Assembly: GCA_963281155.1 (NCBI GenBank)
Contig: CAUJLY010000004.1
Span: 2,728,001 to 2,792,000 of the forward strand
Reading direction: 5' to 3'
DNA length: 64,000 bases
DNA from: Rhabditophanes sp. KR3021
Taxonomy: Eukaryota > Nematoda > Chromadorea > Rhabditida > Alloionematidae
This document shows positions 46,518 to 57,368 of the stretch, one piece after another. The translations under genes and the position numbers were made by a program. Under the pieces are notes generated by a model. It had not been told where the DNA came from. It searched no databases and saw only the letters and a list, made by a program, of their open reading frames with translations. Every line of letters begins with the position of its first letter. Within the stretch, counting starts at the first letter, position 1.

Positions 46518-49153
46518 ATGACGAACTTCAAGAATAAAGTTCTACTAATGGGTAGAAGTTGCTCCGGCAAGACTTCAATGCGTAGTGTAATTTTTGCTAA
46601 CTATATAGCTCGAGATACCAGTAGATTAGGAGCAACTATCGATGTCGAACATGCACATGTCAAGTGAGTAACGCTTTACGGTGTCCTTATAATAATATTT
46701 TAATTTTAGGTAAGCAAAAATTTATTAAAACTACATAGTTAACATGCGTCCAAATATTATTAAATTATTCATCAGCCATAATTTTACAATCAAACATCTG
46801 TTTGGTCAAGAGATCAGCGACAGCGCATGCATTAACACTATCAAGCAAGTAGACATCCGGCATAGAGCATTTGCCATGATCACAGTTGGTGCTTGGATCT
46901 TTCAATTAATATAATAAATGCCTTTCTTGAATCTTGGATAGTTGGAGAGAATATAGTTCAACCATTCATAGGCAGTTTTGAACTTGGCGTTGTATTCAGC
47001 AATACACAGTTCTTCACATTGACGAGTGATGATGTGTTCAGCTAATTTACCATAACCGTTCATAACCAACTTGCAGTATGTGCAATGTACTTCTTTTTCA
47101 CATTCCTTTGCTTCAGTCACTGATTCGTTTGTGTTGTTAAGGACTCGCTTTACTTAATACCCAATTTTCGCCTGTTTACACCTTTCCTCAAACGCAGACT
47201 TCATTCTTGCAAGATCAGTACTATTTGGTAACACCAGTATTTTGTTAAGCTCAAGTCGAATTTCCCACTTAGTCAATTCATAATCATCATTTTTGATCTC
47301 TTTGGGCATTGTGTAGTAGTCGACGGCATTCCTAATCAGCATGACAATTTGTAGTATCCCCGTCTTGAAATCAGCGACCTTGGCTAATGTGTATGATAAA
47401 TGATAAAATAACTTTTAGTAAGTTACAGTAAATGATATGGTACCTCGAATTCTGTAGGTTGAAGCAATGCTTTTCGACAAAATGCATAAAATAAAGTCGA
47501 AGCTTGATGTGCAGCAAAACCAGCATCCTTGAACATCGTTGGCATACCTTTAAAGTACTATCAGAGTCCTCTAGGCTAACAATGGCATATTTGAGCTCCT
47601 ACATGTTCTCGGCAGCATCCTTTCAGCTTCATAACTTCCTTGAGGGCTTCTGTTCTCTATAAACATCTTTGAGCTCTTAACTTGTCGCTTCTGTACTTGA
47701 CATATAAATACATAAATAACAACAACAAAATTGAAAGTAATTAATTTAAAAAATATTCTTTTAAACCATACCTCTTGGTGTATATTTACTTAAAACTTAT
47801 CTTACCTTTAATACAAATTTGTTTAAAAATGTTAGGTAAATAACTGCCTTTATTCTAATAATGATTGTTTTAGGTTTCTAGGTAATTTAGTGTTGCATTT
47901 ATGGGATTGTGGTGGTAAGTCTTAAGGGCAAACGAAAAATACAAAATATAACAAACATTTTTAAACAAGAATTGAGTTTGATGATCTATTTGATGCAATT
48001 TTCTTGAAGCATAGTGACCGATTCTCTTAATAACACCAGGATGTTTTAAATACATTATTTTACTTGTTGTTGATGCACGGTTCATTAATTTAACACAACG
48101 GCACAATCAATACCAGCTAAGTTGATTATCTTTATTGTATCTACACAGTAGATTGACATTGCACATAATTAGTTATAATAATTACATCATTTAACTGTAG
48201 TGGCTTTGAATCAAATGTATGCAATATGACTTAAATTGATTTAATTCTATAATTTTCTCATTTTGAATGATTGTAGGTCAGGAAGTTTTCATGGAGAACT
48301 TTTTAAATGCTCAAAAGGATCAAATTTTCAAGGGAGTACAAGTTTTAATTTATGTCTTCGATATTGACTCAAAGGATGAAAAGGACTTTGAATATTATTC
48401 AAAATGTGTAGCTTCCTTAATGAGAAACTCCCCAACCGCGAAGGTTTTTGTTCTACTGCACAAAATTGATCTTATTCCACCTGAAATTAAAGACCAGGTT
48501 TATCGTGAAAAGGTCAACAAGGTCATTGCTTCTACAAAAGGAATGCCGGATGAGCGTTTAGAGTTGCTAAGACAATGTTGCTTCATGTCATCAATTTGGG
48601 ACGAAACTCTGTACAAGGCCTGGTCCGCCATTGTTCATCTTTTGATTCCATCTATTGATATAATCGAAAAGCATTTGATGGAATTTGCCAAAATTATGGA
48701 AGCAAGGTTCGTTATATTTATTAATTTAAATACACAAAAATATAGGCAAAACATAAGGCACGTATGTGTTTATTTATAGAAGTCAAAAATGAGCATATTC
48801 GAATATAAAATTAATTACAATAATATATCTGTTTCAGTGAAGTGCTCCTCTTTGAAAAAGCCACTTTTTTGTCAATTGCTAAAGCAGAGGTGGAACACCA
48901 CGATGATTTACAGAGATTTGAGAAACTGTCAAATATTATAAAACAATTCAAATTATCAGTTTCAAGAATCGGTTCTCACTTCGAATGCTTAGAGATTCGC
49001 AATAGGGATTTTGCGTGCTTTATTGACAGTTTTACTGAAAATACCTTTATCATGGTTGTTGTTCCAGATGGAAATGTATCCTCAGCTACTATTCTCATGA
49101 ACATTAAAAGTGTTAAAAGGAATTTTGAAAGCTTAACTACCGCAGCCGAGTAA
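46518..49153 (+). CDS. raga-1: RagA/B small GTPase
   Basis: RagA, paired with RagC, tells TORC1 at the lysosome that amino acids are present. Four exons (46518-46663, 47874-47914, 48277-48706, 48838-49153) give 310 residues, near the 313 of human RagA. G-domain motifs are the P-loop [15 protein letters not shown], switch [18 protein letters not shown] (spanning exons 1-2), switch [12 protein letters not shown] (spanning exons 2-3) and the guanine-specific HKID. The roadblock-like C-terminal part reads [15 protein letters not shown], then [14 protein letters not shown] and [15 protein letters not shown]. Exon 2 is only 41 nt. Intron 1 is 1210 nt and contains antisense fragment C. Confidence 0.96.
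46765..47560 (-). pseudogene. Antisense intronic gene fragment C (in RagA intron 1)
   Basis: Minus-strand coding-like pieces are [20 protein letters not shown] near 47545, a possible intron (GTACCA...CATTAG, 47442-47384), [20 protein letters not shown] to [10 protein letters not shown] with a stop, then [20 protein letters not shown] to [16 protein letters not shown] with a stop. After a frame change comes [20 protein letters not shown]. The last motif equals that of fragment B almost exactly, also at DNA level. The whole piece cannot encode one protein as it stands. The family is unknown. Confidence 0.55.
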
Positions 49154-49367
49154 AAATGATATAAGTGTTTGTAATCTTGCCTTGAATAAATGTTAATATC
49201 AAATGGGTTAAATATTTATTTCAATAAATACGCCATAAACATACAAGTCTATAATATATACACTTCAATATATTAATAATGGATACAAATGAATAATATG
49301 ACAAAAAATCATTTGCAGTGGACGATAAAAAATCATATGATAAAGAAATTTTACAAGTATTAATATA

Positions 49368-51761
49368 TTAACAAGGAATACTAAAAAACTCGTTCTTTGC
49401 TCGAGGTGATGATGTCGCACTTCCAAAGGGTGAACTATGTACAAACACATCCTTTAGACCAAGTCTGCGCATTTCTGATTGCAAGATTAGTTCCATCTCA
49501 TAACCAAATTTAATTTGCTCAGCTATAAACATCGAAAAACATGACCAAGCTTGCGCTTTAACTGGACACACACTTTTATTTGATAAGGGTGAATTTTTAC
49601 TTCTTCTTCTGACCGAGGCTCCATCGAATGTTGACAAGAAATCTGATGTCAGCAATTTGCTTGATTTGCTATGAGTAAGTTGGTTTGGGCTGTTTTTGAA
49701 AGAACTAATTAAATAGTTTATTGCTTTTTTGTCCCTTTCATTTGTTTGCGTTAATATACTACTACTTTTTGAAATTGTTATTAAAGGATGAACTTTGCCA
49801 GGTGACGAATAGTTCGTTTCATTTGAGGAATTAGTGGAAGAAAAGTCTGTTTCTTGACAATCTTCTCTTTCCTCAACTGATACGATGCCTTGAGTGCTAT
49901 TGGTTTCACTTGACATTAGATCCTAAAAATAAGCAAACATATTATTTTCATATAATCTATTGAAATAAGATATGTGATTTTTGATGCAATGCTTACCTTA
50001 TTTCCGAGTAAAAATACACTGTTTTTTGTAATATCTAATTGTTTCAATTCTTTGGCTTTACTCGTGATTGCTGCTTCGAGTCGATCCCAGTAATTTGTGG
50101 GTACTTTCACGGTTCCATTGAAGTCGACCGCGTAGGTTGCTCCGAATTCTCGTAAGCAATCAAGAACTAACGTCGTATCAAAAATATTTTCGATGCAATC
50201 TATCAGTGTGTTGCAAAATTTCTTTAAAAAAATCAAGATATTATTATAAAGTATTGGTCGTACCTGGTTATGCATCTTAAAATTTATATGCTGTTCCCAA
50301 ACATCGTCTTGATATCTTTCACAAACTTCTAAACCAATTACTTTTAATAGTCTTTTGTCTCGTGAAAATATAGTTTGAAAAACATTATGAACGAAGTCAT
50401 AGAATGTCAACTTGTCAGTTTCTTCAAAAATCAGTTGAATTAACCTTTTTTGAGTATTGCTTAGCTCAGCAGCACTGCCAAGACCATTTCGGTGTCTAAA
50501 GGAACCTGTAATACGTACAATATTAGTAATTCTTTTCTGACTTTGAAATATGTTTCCTATTAATTTTATTATGTATATTTTGTAGTGCTTTAAAATGTAA
50601 GTCAACACCCTTCCCAAGCTTCTGGTTAAGTTTACATTGCTTCAAAATTTGCGTATACATGTCTTAAGACGTTTTGTCATCTCGTTCTTATTTTAATAAG
50701 ATTAATACGTCTTTATCTCCTTATTATTTATATTGTTAATCTATACTAATCATACTATTTTAGCTACACAAGATCTAACCTACTGGGTTTTATTTCATAA
50801 AAACTGATAATAAAATGAACACTGTTGGGCTGAAACGCCGAGGAAGCATCTTGTGAAGCTACAGGAGTTGAACCAGTGATGAGTATAAAAGCTATTACGT
50901 TTGGGAAAATGGAATCATTTTGATCTGTAATCAAATGGAGGAAAATAGTTTGGTTGTTCGAAGAAAGCTGGAAAAAGAAGTTGCTAAATTTAAGGAGTGT
51001 TTGAGAGGAAAGGCCAAATAATTGTTCAAATAAATTCAATGATGAAATGGTTAGATGAAAACATGCTGAAGAAAAGTGCATCGACTCAATATGATCAGCT
51101 GAAAGTCGTTTTTGGGAACATGGAATTACCCCTTCAATATTTGCATTGCTGTTCTTGGCATAGACGATGGAAGGCTTCTAATCCATTATAAAGAAAATGC
51201 TTCCGTTAAAAAAGAAAATTATGCTTCTTTATGACATATGTCCTACTCTCTAGCTACTTGTGATTCTATTAAAGGAACATCGAGGACTCATTTAAAGAAA
51301 ATTATACGTGCACATGGCGTTTTTTGCCTTTTTTGTATTTAATAAATATTCTTATTCGATCGTGCCTAGCATCTTGTGTTGATCAATTATTCCGAATACG
51401 GAACATACCATTATATTTTCTATCCCCCCACTAACCAGTATTTCCTATTCCTGCTCTAAAGGATTTAGTCCTCCTATTTGACCTATCAGTTGAATGTTTT
51501 TGTTGATGGTAGTTTAATGACGTAGAGTTTCTGCTTAAATGACTGTAAGTAATTATGACTTGTTTTTGAAATGTTTTTAACTTACGATACTTCATTAGCT
51601 GAATCACTTCTTTTTCTTCCGGTCTCGGGGTTGGGTGAGCTAGAATTGGAATGGGTGGTAAATATCTTTACTTGTTTTTTGGCTGGTCTACGACTGCTTT
51701 CCGCTACAGAAGATTTGGTAGAAGGAAAGGAATTTCTTAGAGAAGATTCAGAGTTACCCAT
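49368..51761 (-). CDS. Nematode-type globin with N- and C-terminal extensions
   Basis: Preferred model: five exons (51761-51586, 51542-51436, 50505-50264, 50221-49997, 49922-49368), 434 residues. It begins MGNSESSLR, an N-myristoylation-type start known from nematode globins, then a basic Ser-rich leader ending KSFRAGIGNTGSFRHRNG. The globin fold runs from about TQKRLIQLIFEETDKL to NYWDRLEAAITSKAKEL. The helix-F stretch reads LREFGATYAVDF, so the position expected for the proximal histidine is Tyr. The C-terminal extension of about 185 residues is Ser-rich and disordered. An alternative first exon (50660-50609, MYTQILKQCKL) also splices in frame through a weak GTGTTG donor. The globin call rests on helix pattern and the H-helix YWD motif. 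Confidence 0.72.
50837..51190 (+). pseudogene. Antisense intronic gene fragment D (in globin intron)
   Basis: Plus-strand translation starts AEEASCEATGVEPVMSIKAI, nearly the same as fragment A (YEATGVEPVVIRKAI). After frame changes come ENSLVVRRKLEKEVAKFKE and SMMKWLDENM. The latter loosely recalls the C-terminal helices of HSP70-like proteins, though this is weak. Stops in every frame show it is decayed. Host gene and fragment are on opposite strands. Confidence 0.45.
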
Positions 51762-54326
51762 ATTCTAGAATAAACGCACAATAAAATTTTGTAACAATCA
51801 CAAAATTGAAGCAACACATAATTAAGTTGATGCAACACATTTTGTACGTATTAAATAATTACTTTAAGCGTATATAATTTGTAATATTGAATGTACTATT
51901 TTGTACATATTTTAAAGAATGTATAAGTTTTGAATAATCTAAGAAATAAGGAAATTAAGAGATAGGAAAGACTTGAAATTTCAAAAGTAGTTATGTGACG
52001 TCAAAAATGTACAAGGTGGCAGCATTAAATATAAGAGGAAAATGAAATGAATAGGGGTGGGAAATTTAGTATGGATAATAAGATGATGATAAGTAAAGAA
52101 TAAATAAAACGTATGTCAATTACTTAGTTGTATGAGAACGAGTACTGTTAAGTGGCAGCCTTATATAGTTCATTTTTTAAATAATACATTAGGGTATACC
52201 TGAGCAAACAAAAAGTTGGATGGCCATTTGTGATGTGGGAGTGAATGAAACGTCATGGATATACATAAACTTCAGCTAAAAATAAAGCATTCGAGCAAGA
52301 TACAGTTTAAATTTAGAAGAAATAAAGTTTAATGTATTTGTTTGTAAGCTGACAAAAATTGTTTAATTAAATGAATGTGGTATAGAATGTTGCCGGGTAC
52401 CTATTATATTTTATGACAAAAGGATTATAGTCAAAAAGACAATCTACCATCCTACAAGTAGCCAAAACTTTTGATGCATTAAACTGTTGAATGAAAAAAG
52501 GGGAAAGTTTGTAAAAGTATGAAAAGAAGCCAAAGAAAGAGCATCCCATATGGTATGAAAATGTTCACATTGATGGATTGTGGTTATGGATGAAGTAGCT
52601 TGGGAATTGTGATACTTTTTGTAAGCCCTCTACACCCTCACTAATAGTGTAGATTGTTTTAGGAATAATTTGTTTAGTGGTCTATTTATTGAGGAGATTA
52701 GGTGTAATAATGGCACCAACTAGATTATATTTAGCTTCGAAGATTAATATAATTGATCAAAAGTAAGTATTAGATAAGTATTCCATTACTTCCTCCCCTA
52801 TTATCTTCAATGTCATCTCTATTATTTTAGAATGCATTTTTGAACTCTTAAAGAATATAATTGTTTGGTCTGTATTAATCTACCATCATCTTTATAAGCC
52901 ATGAATGAGCTTTTAAATTAAGCAAAAATCAAATATTTGATAATAAACTTTATGACTTTGTAAAAATAAAATAAACTATGTTAACAACCCCTATGAGTTA
53001 TTGTTTCATTAAACGACAGCTGTTTTTTAAAGTAAAAACAAAAATGAACTAAAGAATATGAGGAAGTAAATAGTTTTAATTTTAAGCCATAAATATTTAA
53101 TTTTACCTGACATTTATTTTTAATGAGAGAAGGAATAAATTTATTTTTTAATGAAAGAAATAGTAAATTTATTTATAATGAGGGAAAAACGTAAATTTTA
53201 TTCATAATGATAGAAAGTGAAATTGCTGAAAGGAATAATGGCATGAACAATAGCAATAATAGTTTGTACTGAGAACATATGTATAAAAAATATAACCTAT
53301 TCTTATAAGTTATAGCAATTAGGTTTGTTTGACAAAAATAGATTTAAATAGAGATTCGGTTGTAAAAGTTGAGTAAATGCACGCATCAAAAGACCTTCGG
53401 CACGTTGCTGATAGAAAAATAATTAGAAGAGTCTTTTCAGAATAATAAATAAAGTTTTACGAGCGACACCATTAACTAAAGCTTAAATATTCATCAGAAG
53501 CTCATAGAAGTTGTATCTTTGCATTAATATCAATAAAAAAGTTGTAGGAAATGCCTTTAAATCTTAATAATTGCAAATTGGCTTGTCAGTTATTTGAATC
53601 GTAAAACGGGATAAATCCGCTAGATATTTAGGATTGGCAATCTAAGACCATTTTACGCTTCCTCAAATACAAAGACTCTTGTTGTAACTTGCTATAAATT
53701 GGTATAGATTTATTTAATCTATTTTTTTAATCAAACTTCGTTTTTTGGTTAGATAGTTGAAGGCCTAACCTAAATATCAAATCTCAGGAAAAAAACAACT
53801 ATTTTTTAAATTAAAAAATTGAATGCTCAGAAATTAAGCTTGAAATGGGATATGATGTCAGTTCTGGTGGAAATAATTAAAAGCACATCAAAATGTTAAG
53901 CTCAATATTTTATGTAATGGCTTTATAAAGGCCTAAGGAATTAAAAGATCCTTTATTAGAGTATTATTCAAATAAGGACATACATTATATTTTTTTGATG
54001 AGAAAAAGTTAGGCAATTAAAAAAGTAAAGACAATCAAATAGTTTGAAAGCAAATTAAAAAATTCAATTTTTATACCAAATGTCAAACTGGAAAGTTTAT
54101 GATAAACAAAGTAAAACAGATATAATATTTGCTAAAAATAAATTTAATGACATTTGATAAAAGTATCATCAAAAGTGTCAACATTAATTTAAATTTACTT
54201 TATTGAACAAGTAAAAAAACAATGGATAAAATATTATTTAAAGTTATAAAGTTTGCAGTTTCTTAGAAATAATTAATAATTTAGAGGGTGATTTGCGAAT
54301 CTCATGTCTTTCTGGCTATACTTGGC
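51762..54326. other. Long AT-rich intergenic region
   Basis: 2.6 kb with no open frame of recognisable type, no tRNA-like cloverleaf and one tandem repeat (listed). Probably promoter and spacer DNA for the globin gene. Confidence 0.5.
53121..53219 (+). repeat. About 28-bp tandem repeat, 3.5 copies
   Basis: Units begin near 53121, 53149, 53177 and 53205 with AATGA(G/A)(A/G)GAA and contain TAAATTTATT-like cores. Confidence 0.6.
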
Positions 54327-54741
54327 TTATAACCATTTGTTAATTTTTTCTAGTTGCTTTTTAGCTGTAATATGGTCAATTTCATACATTTTTCTAAGAA
54401 TTACAGGTCCTTTATTTATACAATGTCCTTTGGCTGATATTTCAAAATGTTCAGGTACGATTTCATCTATCGATGTTTCGTTATCGTCTTTCCCATTTCT
54501 GATTTCGATACATCATCTGTCTTTTTTTGAATATTCCCATCATATCTTCCTTCAAACAATTTCCCAAGTTTGTCCTTTTCTTCACAGCACCTTTTGACAA
54601 TTTGCTGGGAAAGATCATTTGCTTCTAGCACATCACTCATATCAATGTCTACATACCCGTTTCCTGAATTAAAATTAAGGTTGATATCCAAATAGTACGA
54701 GGCTTACTATCTCCCGAGACTTTATTAAAGATGTAAGACAT
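54327..54741 (-). CDS. Small unrecognised charged helical protein
   Basis: Three exons (54741-54708, 54663-54558, 54498-54327) give 103 residues. The start is MSYIFNKVSGD, followed by YVDIDMSDVLEANDLSQQIV and KRCCEEKDKLGKL. The last exon encodes VPEHFEISAKGHCINKG and ILRKMYEIDHITAKKQLEKI, with a coiled-coil-like end. The second intron (59 nt, GTTTGA...AATCAG) is needed because the unspliced frame stops at 54467. The family is not recognised. It begins 214 bases after the GLYAT-like gene on the same strand, so the two may be co-transcribed. Confidence 0.5.
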
Positions 54742-54955
54742 TTTGCATAAAATAAAGAGTAACTCAAAACCATGAATGATTCGAACAACTACCAACCTCT
54801 TGCATCTTAAATGGAATATTACTTGATCTATTTCAATGGCTATATTCAAATTATGGCATTGAATGAGCGTATGTATGGACATAAATTAGTACAAGATGTG
54901 CAGAAATACTTTAATTTTTTATTTCAACACTATTAAAACAATTCTTTAGTTAATA

Positions 54956-55925
54956 TTAAGGATAACAGACGTTAACTAAATAATTAATTGGGTCATTATT
55001 ATTTTCCCTCCAGCAAGTCCAGTACTTTCCTTTATTTGTGCTACTCAAAAAAGTGTGGTTGAATTGTTCAATCAACTTACTTGGTACTCTATTCAATTGG
55101 ATGACTTTTTGTGAAGCTCTCAACTCAACTGCTAATCCCAATCCCAATTGACGGTGGTTTGCATCAGTATAGAGGTGGTTTAGCGTGCCACAACTATCAT
55201 AAATGACTTTATAAGGTATATTAAGAGTTGCATCAGAAAACAAATAAACTTACCATATGATACGGGCTGTGAATTTTTCTTGATGCATGCGAAAGGCAAG
55301 TATTTTATTCTTGCACTTAAAGTAGTTATTATTGTTATCATGATATTTAAAACCTACGCAGTTTGTATCTCATCACCCGGCTTAGCGTTTTTCCAAGTGG
55401 AATTTATTAAGAGAGCGTCCTCTTGACTAATATCATCACAAAATGAATAACCATCAGGCAAATTGAATTCATGATTTTTTGTTAGTTCAATTTGTTCACT
55501 ATTCATATAATAGTAGACACAGGGATTTTCTTTAATACTCCCCCGACTTTCACACGTTCCTTTATCCAAGTAGTAAATTGAGCAGTCACACATTCTGCAC
55601 CTTTGAAAATCATAGATTGTTGTGTTTTCAGTTCAGGGTTCTTAGACAAGAATGCTTCAAATATTTCATTCAACTGATCATCAGTAAAAGTATGGCCTGA
55701 TGAAACACTTAGCATTATATGTGACATTGTATAAAGGTTCTTTCGATAGACAATATGAAGCGTATTGTTACCAATTGTTGCTTTGTAGAATACATTCGAA
55801 GTTACGGGAAACAATTGTCTAACTTCGGCATCAACAGAATGGTAGACGAAGAATAAATCTACCTGATTTTTAAGAGTCTCCTGATATTGAAGAAGATCAT
55901 TTTTAGCGATTTCCAAAAATATCAT
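54956..55925 (-). CDS. Glycine N-acyltransferase-like (GLYAT) protein
   Basis: GLYAT enzymes conjugate acyl-CoA to glycine or related amines through a GNAT fold. Four exons (55925-55601, 55559-55358, 55315-55254, 55206-54956) encode 279 residues, near the usual 290. Introns are 41, 42 and 47 nt. The N-terminal half has PCVYYYMNSEQIEL and the family segment EDALLINSTWKNAKPGDEIQ. The C-terminal acetyl-CoA part reads PVSYVIYDSCGTLNHLYTDA, then NHRQLGLGLAVELRA, where the R/Q-x-x-G-x-G/A loop binds CoA. The first intron (GTGCAG...ATAAAG) was chosen because it keeps frame; without it the sequence seems frame-shifted. Substrate unknown. Confidence 0.75.
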
Positions 55926-56496
55926 TTTAATGTTGAATGAAAGTCAATTGTGTTTGAACAAAAAATCAGGATAGAGGACGATGTAATAAAAAGAATGATA
56001 CAACCAAAGATAATTTTTTTAGTCACTGATAATTATCAAATTTTATAACATTTAACGATATTCAGGTAATGTACAAAAATGTGTAATGATAGCCTTTTGT
56101 GCAACGAACCAAAAAAGATCTCAAATGTGCATTAGTTCTTTCTGGAAAAGAGATCAAAATCAGTTTTATTTTTTATCGACCTTGTCACATAAATACTAAC
56201 TTTGACAAGTATGGGAAAGTAAAAACATCAAATTACTTTATCAAAATAAGTTGTATTGTTAATGTTATCCATGATTTACATTCTTCAATTTGTATATAAA
56301 TTATTTATAAAATAAAAATCATATTATTATTAAGGCCAAGTTAATTTATATACTTATTTAAATGAATTCGTCACAAATTTCAGGTCATTGCGTCTATGAA
56401 AAAGTCATATTTTGAGATAACAGTTTTTAGTCTCAAATTGGTTTAATCAACAAGAAGTATTTAAACAGAATATGAGTCTTTTTCTGACATTTCACT
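55926..56496. other. Divergent intergenic region
   Basis: 571 bases with no supported gene. The frame at 56099-56299 has no features of a real exon. Confidence 0.5.
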
Positions 56497-57368
56497 ATGT
56501 TTTGTATGGACGTCAAATTTTTAATTATTTTGCTCTCATTGTACTTGAATTTAACTTTAGTAAGTTTGTATAAATATTATTATTATTATTTTAATGCCAG
56601 GAAACTGAACAACTAAACTTGATAAACAGAAATAAGCTCAAACACAGTCCAAGAGCTAATGTCTATGAAGCTTTTTCCAATGATTCAGAAGAAAGTGTGA
56701 AAATAATTAATTATGATGATGGTAACAGTCTTGAAAAAGCCATAATATTAACTGAACCCTCCATGACTGCCAACTCAACTCAATTATCTGACCTTGTTTT
56801 CCCTTCCAAACAAATACCAAAAAATCGTCTGCTTGTTAAGGCAATTACGAGAAAGGGAATAAGGCAAAATATTATATTACAACAACCAAAATTTAATATT
56901 ACCAGACAGACTGTTGCTCCAACTCTGATTAAAAATTATCGACAAAGAAGAGTACTGTTGAAAAAACAATACCAAAAAAAAGTAAATGAGGAAAAATTGT
57001 TTGGTTTAATTGAAAATAATGCATCGAAGATTTCAAATAAAACCAAAAATACAGGAAGAGTCTTTCCTAATCAGCAGGGTAGAAAAACAGAAAAAACAAA
57101 TGTACATTGGAGGTTAAGTGATAAAGTGTTGAATAAAAATATATTCAACAACAAATCTATCCCACGGCTATTTCTTCACCATTCGAAATTCAAAAAGATA
57201 TTTAGAATTCCTGTTATTGCCAATTCAGAATCATCTTCAATTGAAGAGATTTCTCCATATGAATATTTCGAACAAATTCACACATTTAGTGATAGAGTCA
57301 AGAGTGAAAGAGTAATTCCATTGAAATCTAATTCTAATAAAAATAAAAATGTACCTCTAAATAATTGA
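56497..57368 (+). CDS. Secreted basic Asn/Lys-rich protein, unrecognised
   Basis: Two exons (56497-56559, 56601-57368; 41-nt intron) encode 276 residues. Exon 1 is almost exactly a signal peptide (VKFLIILLSLYLNLTL), which strongly supports the spliced start over the internal Met at 56619. The mature part is basic and rich in Asn and Lys, with dibasic and tribasic sites (NYRQRRVLLKKQYQKK), two NxS/T-type glycosylation sites and no cysteine-rich fold. It could be a propeptide cleaved at basic sites, but no repeated neuropeptide is visible. The family is not recognised. Confidence 0.6.

Noticed and set aside
54304..54597. 97-residue plus-strand open frame
   Set aside because: Shadow of the minus-strand small gene at 54327-54741.
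55560..55600. Apparent frame shift in the GLYAT-like gene
   Set aside because: A 41-nt GT-AG intron restores the frame and the family pattern, in line with other introns here.
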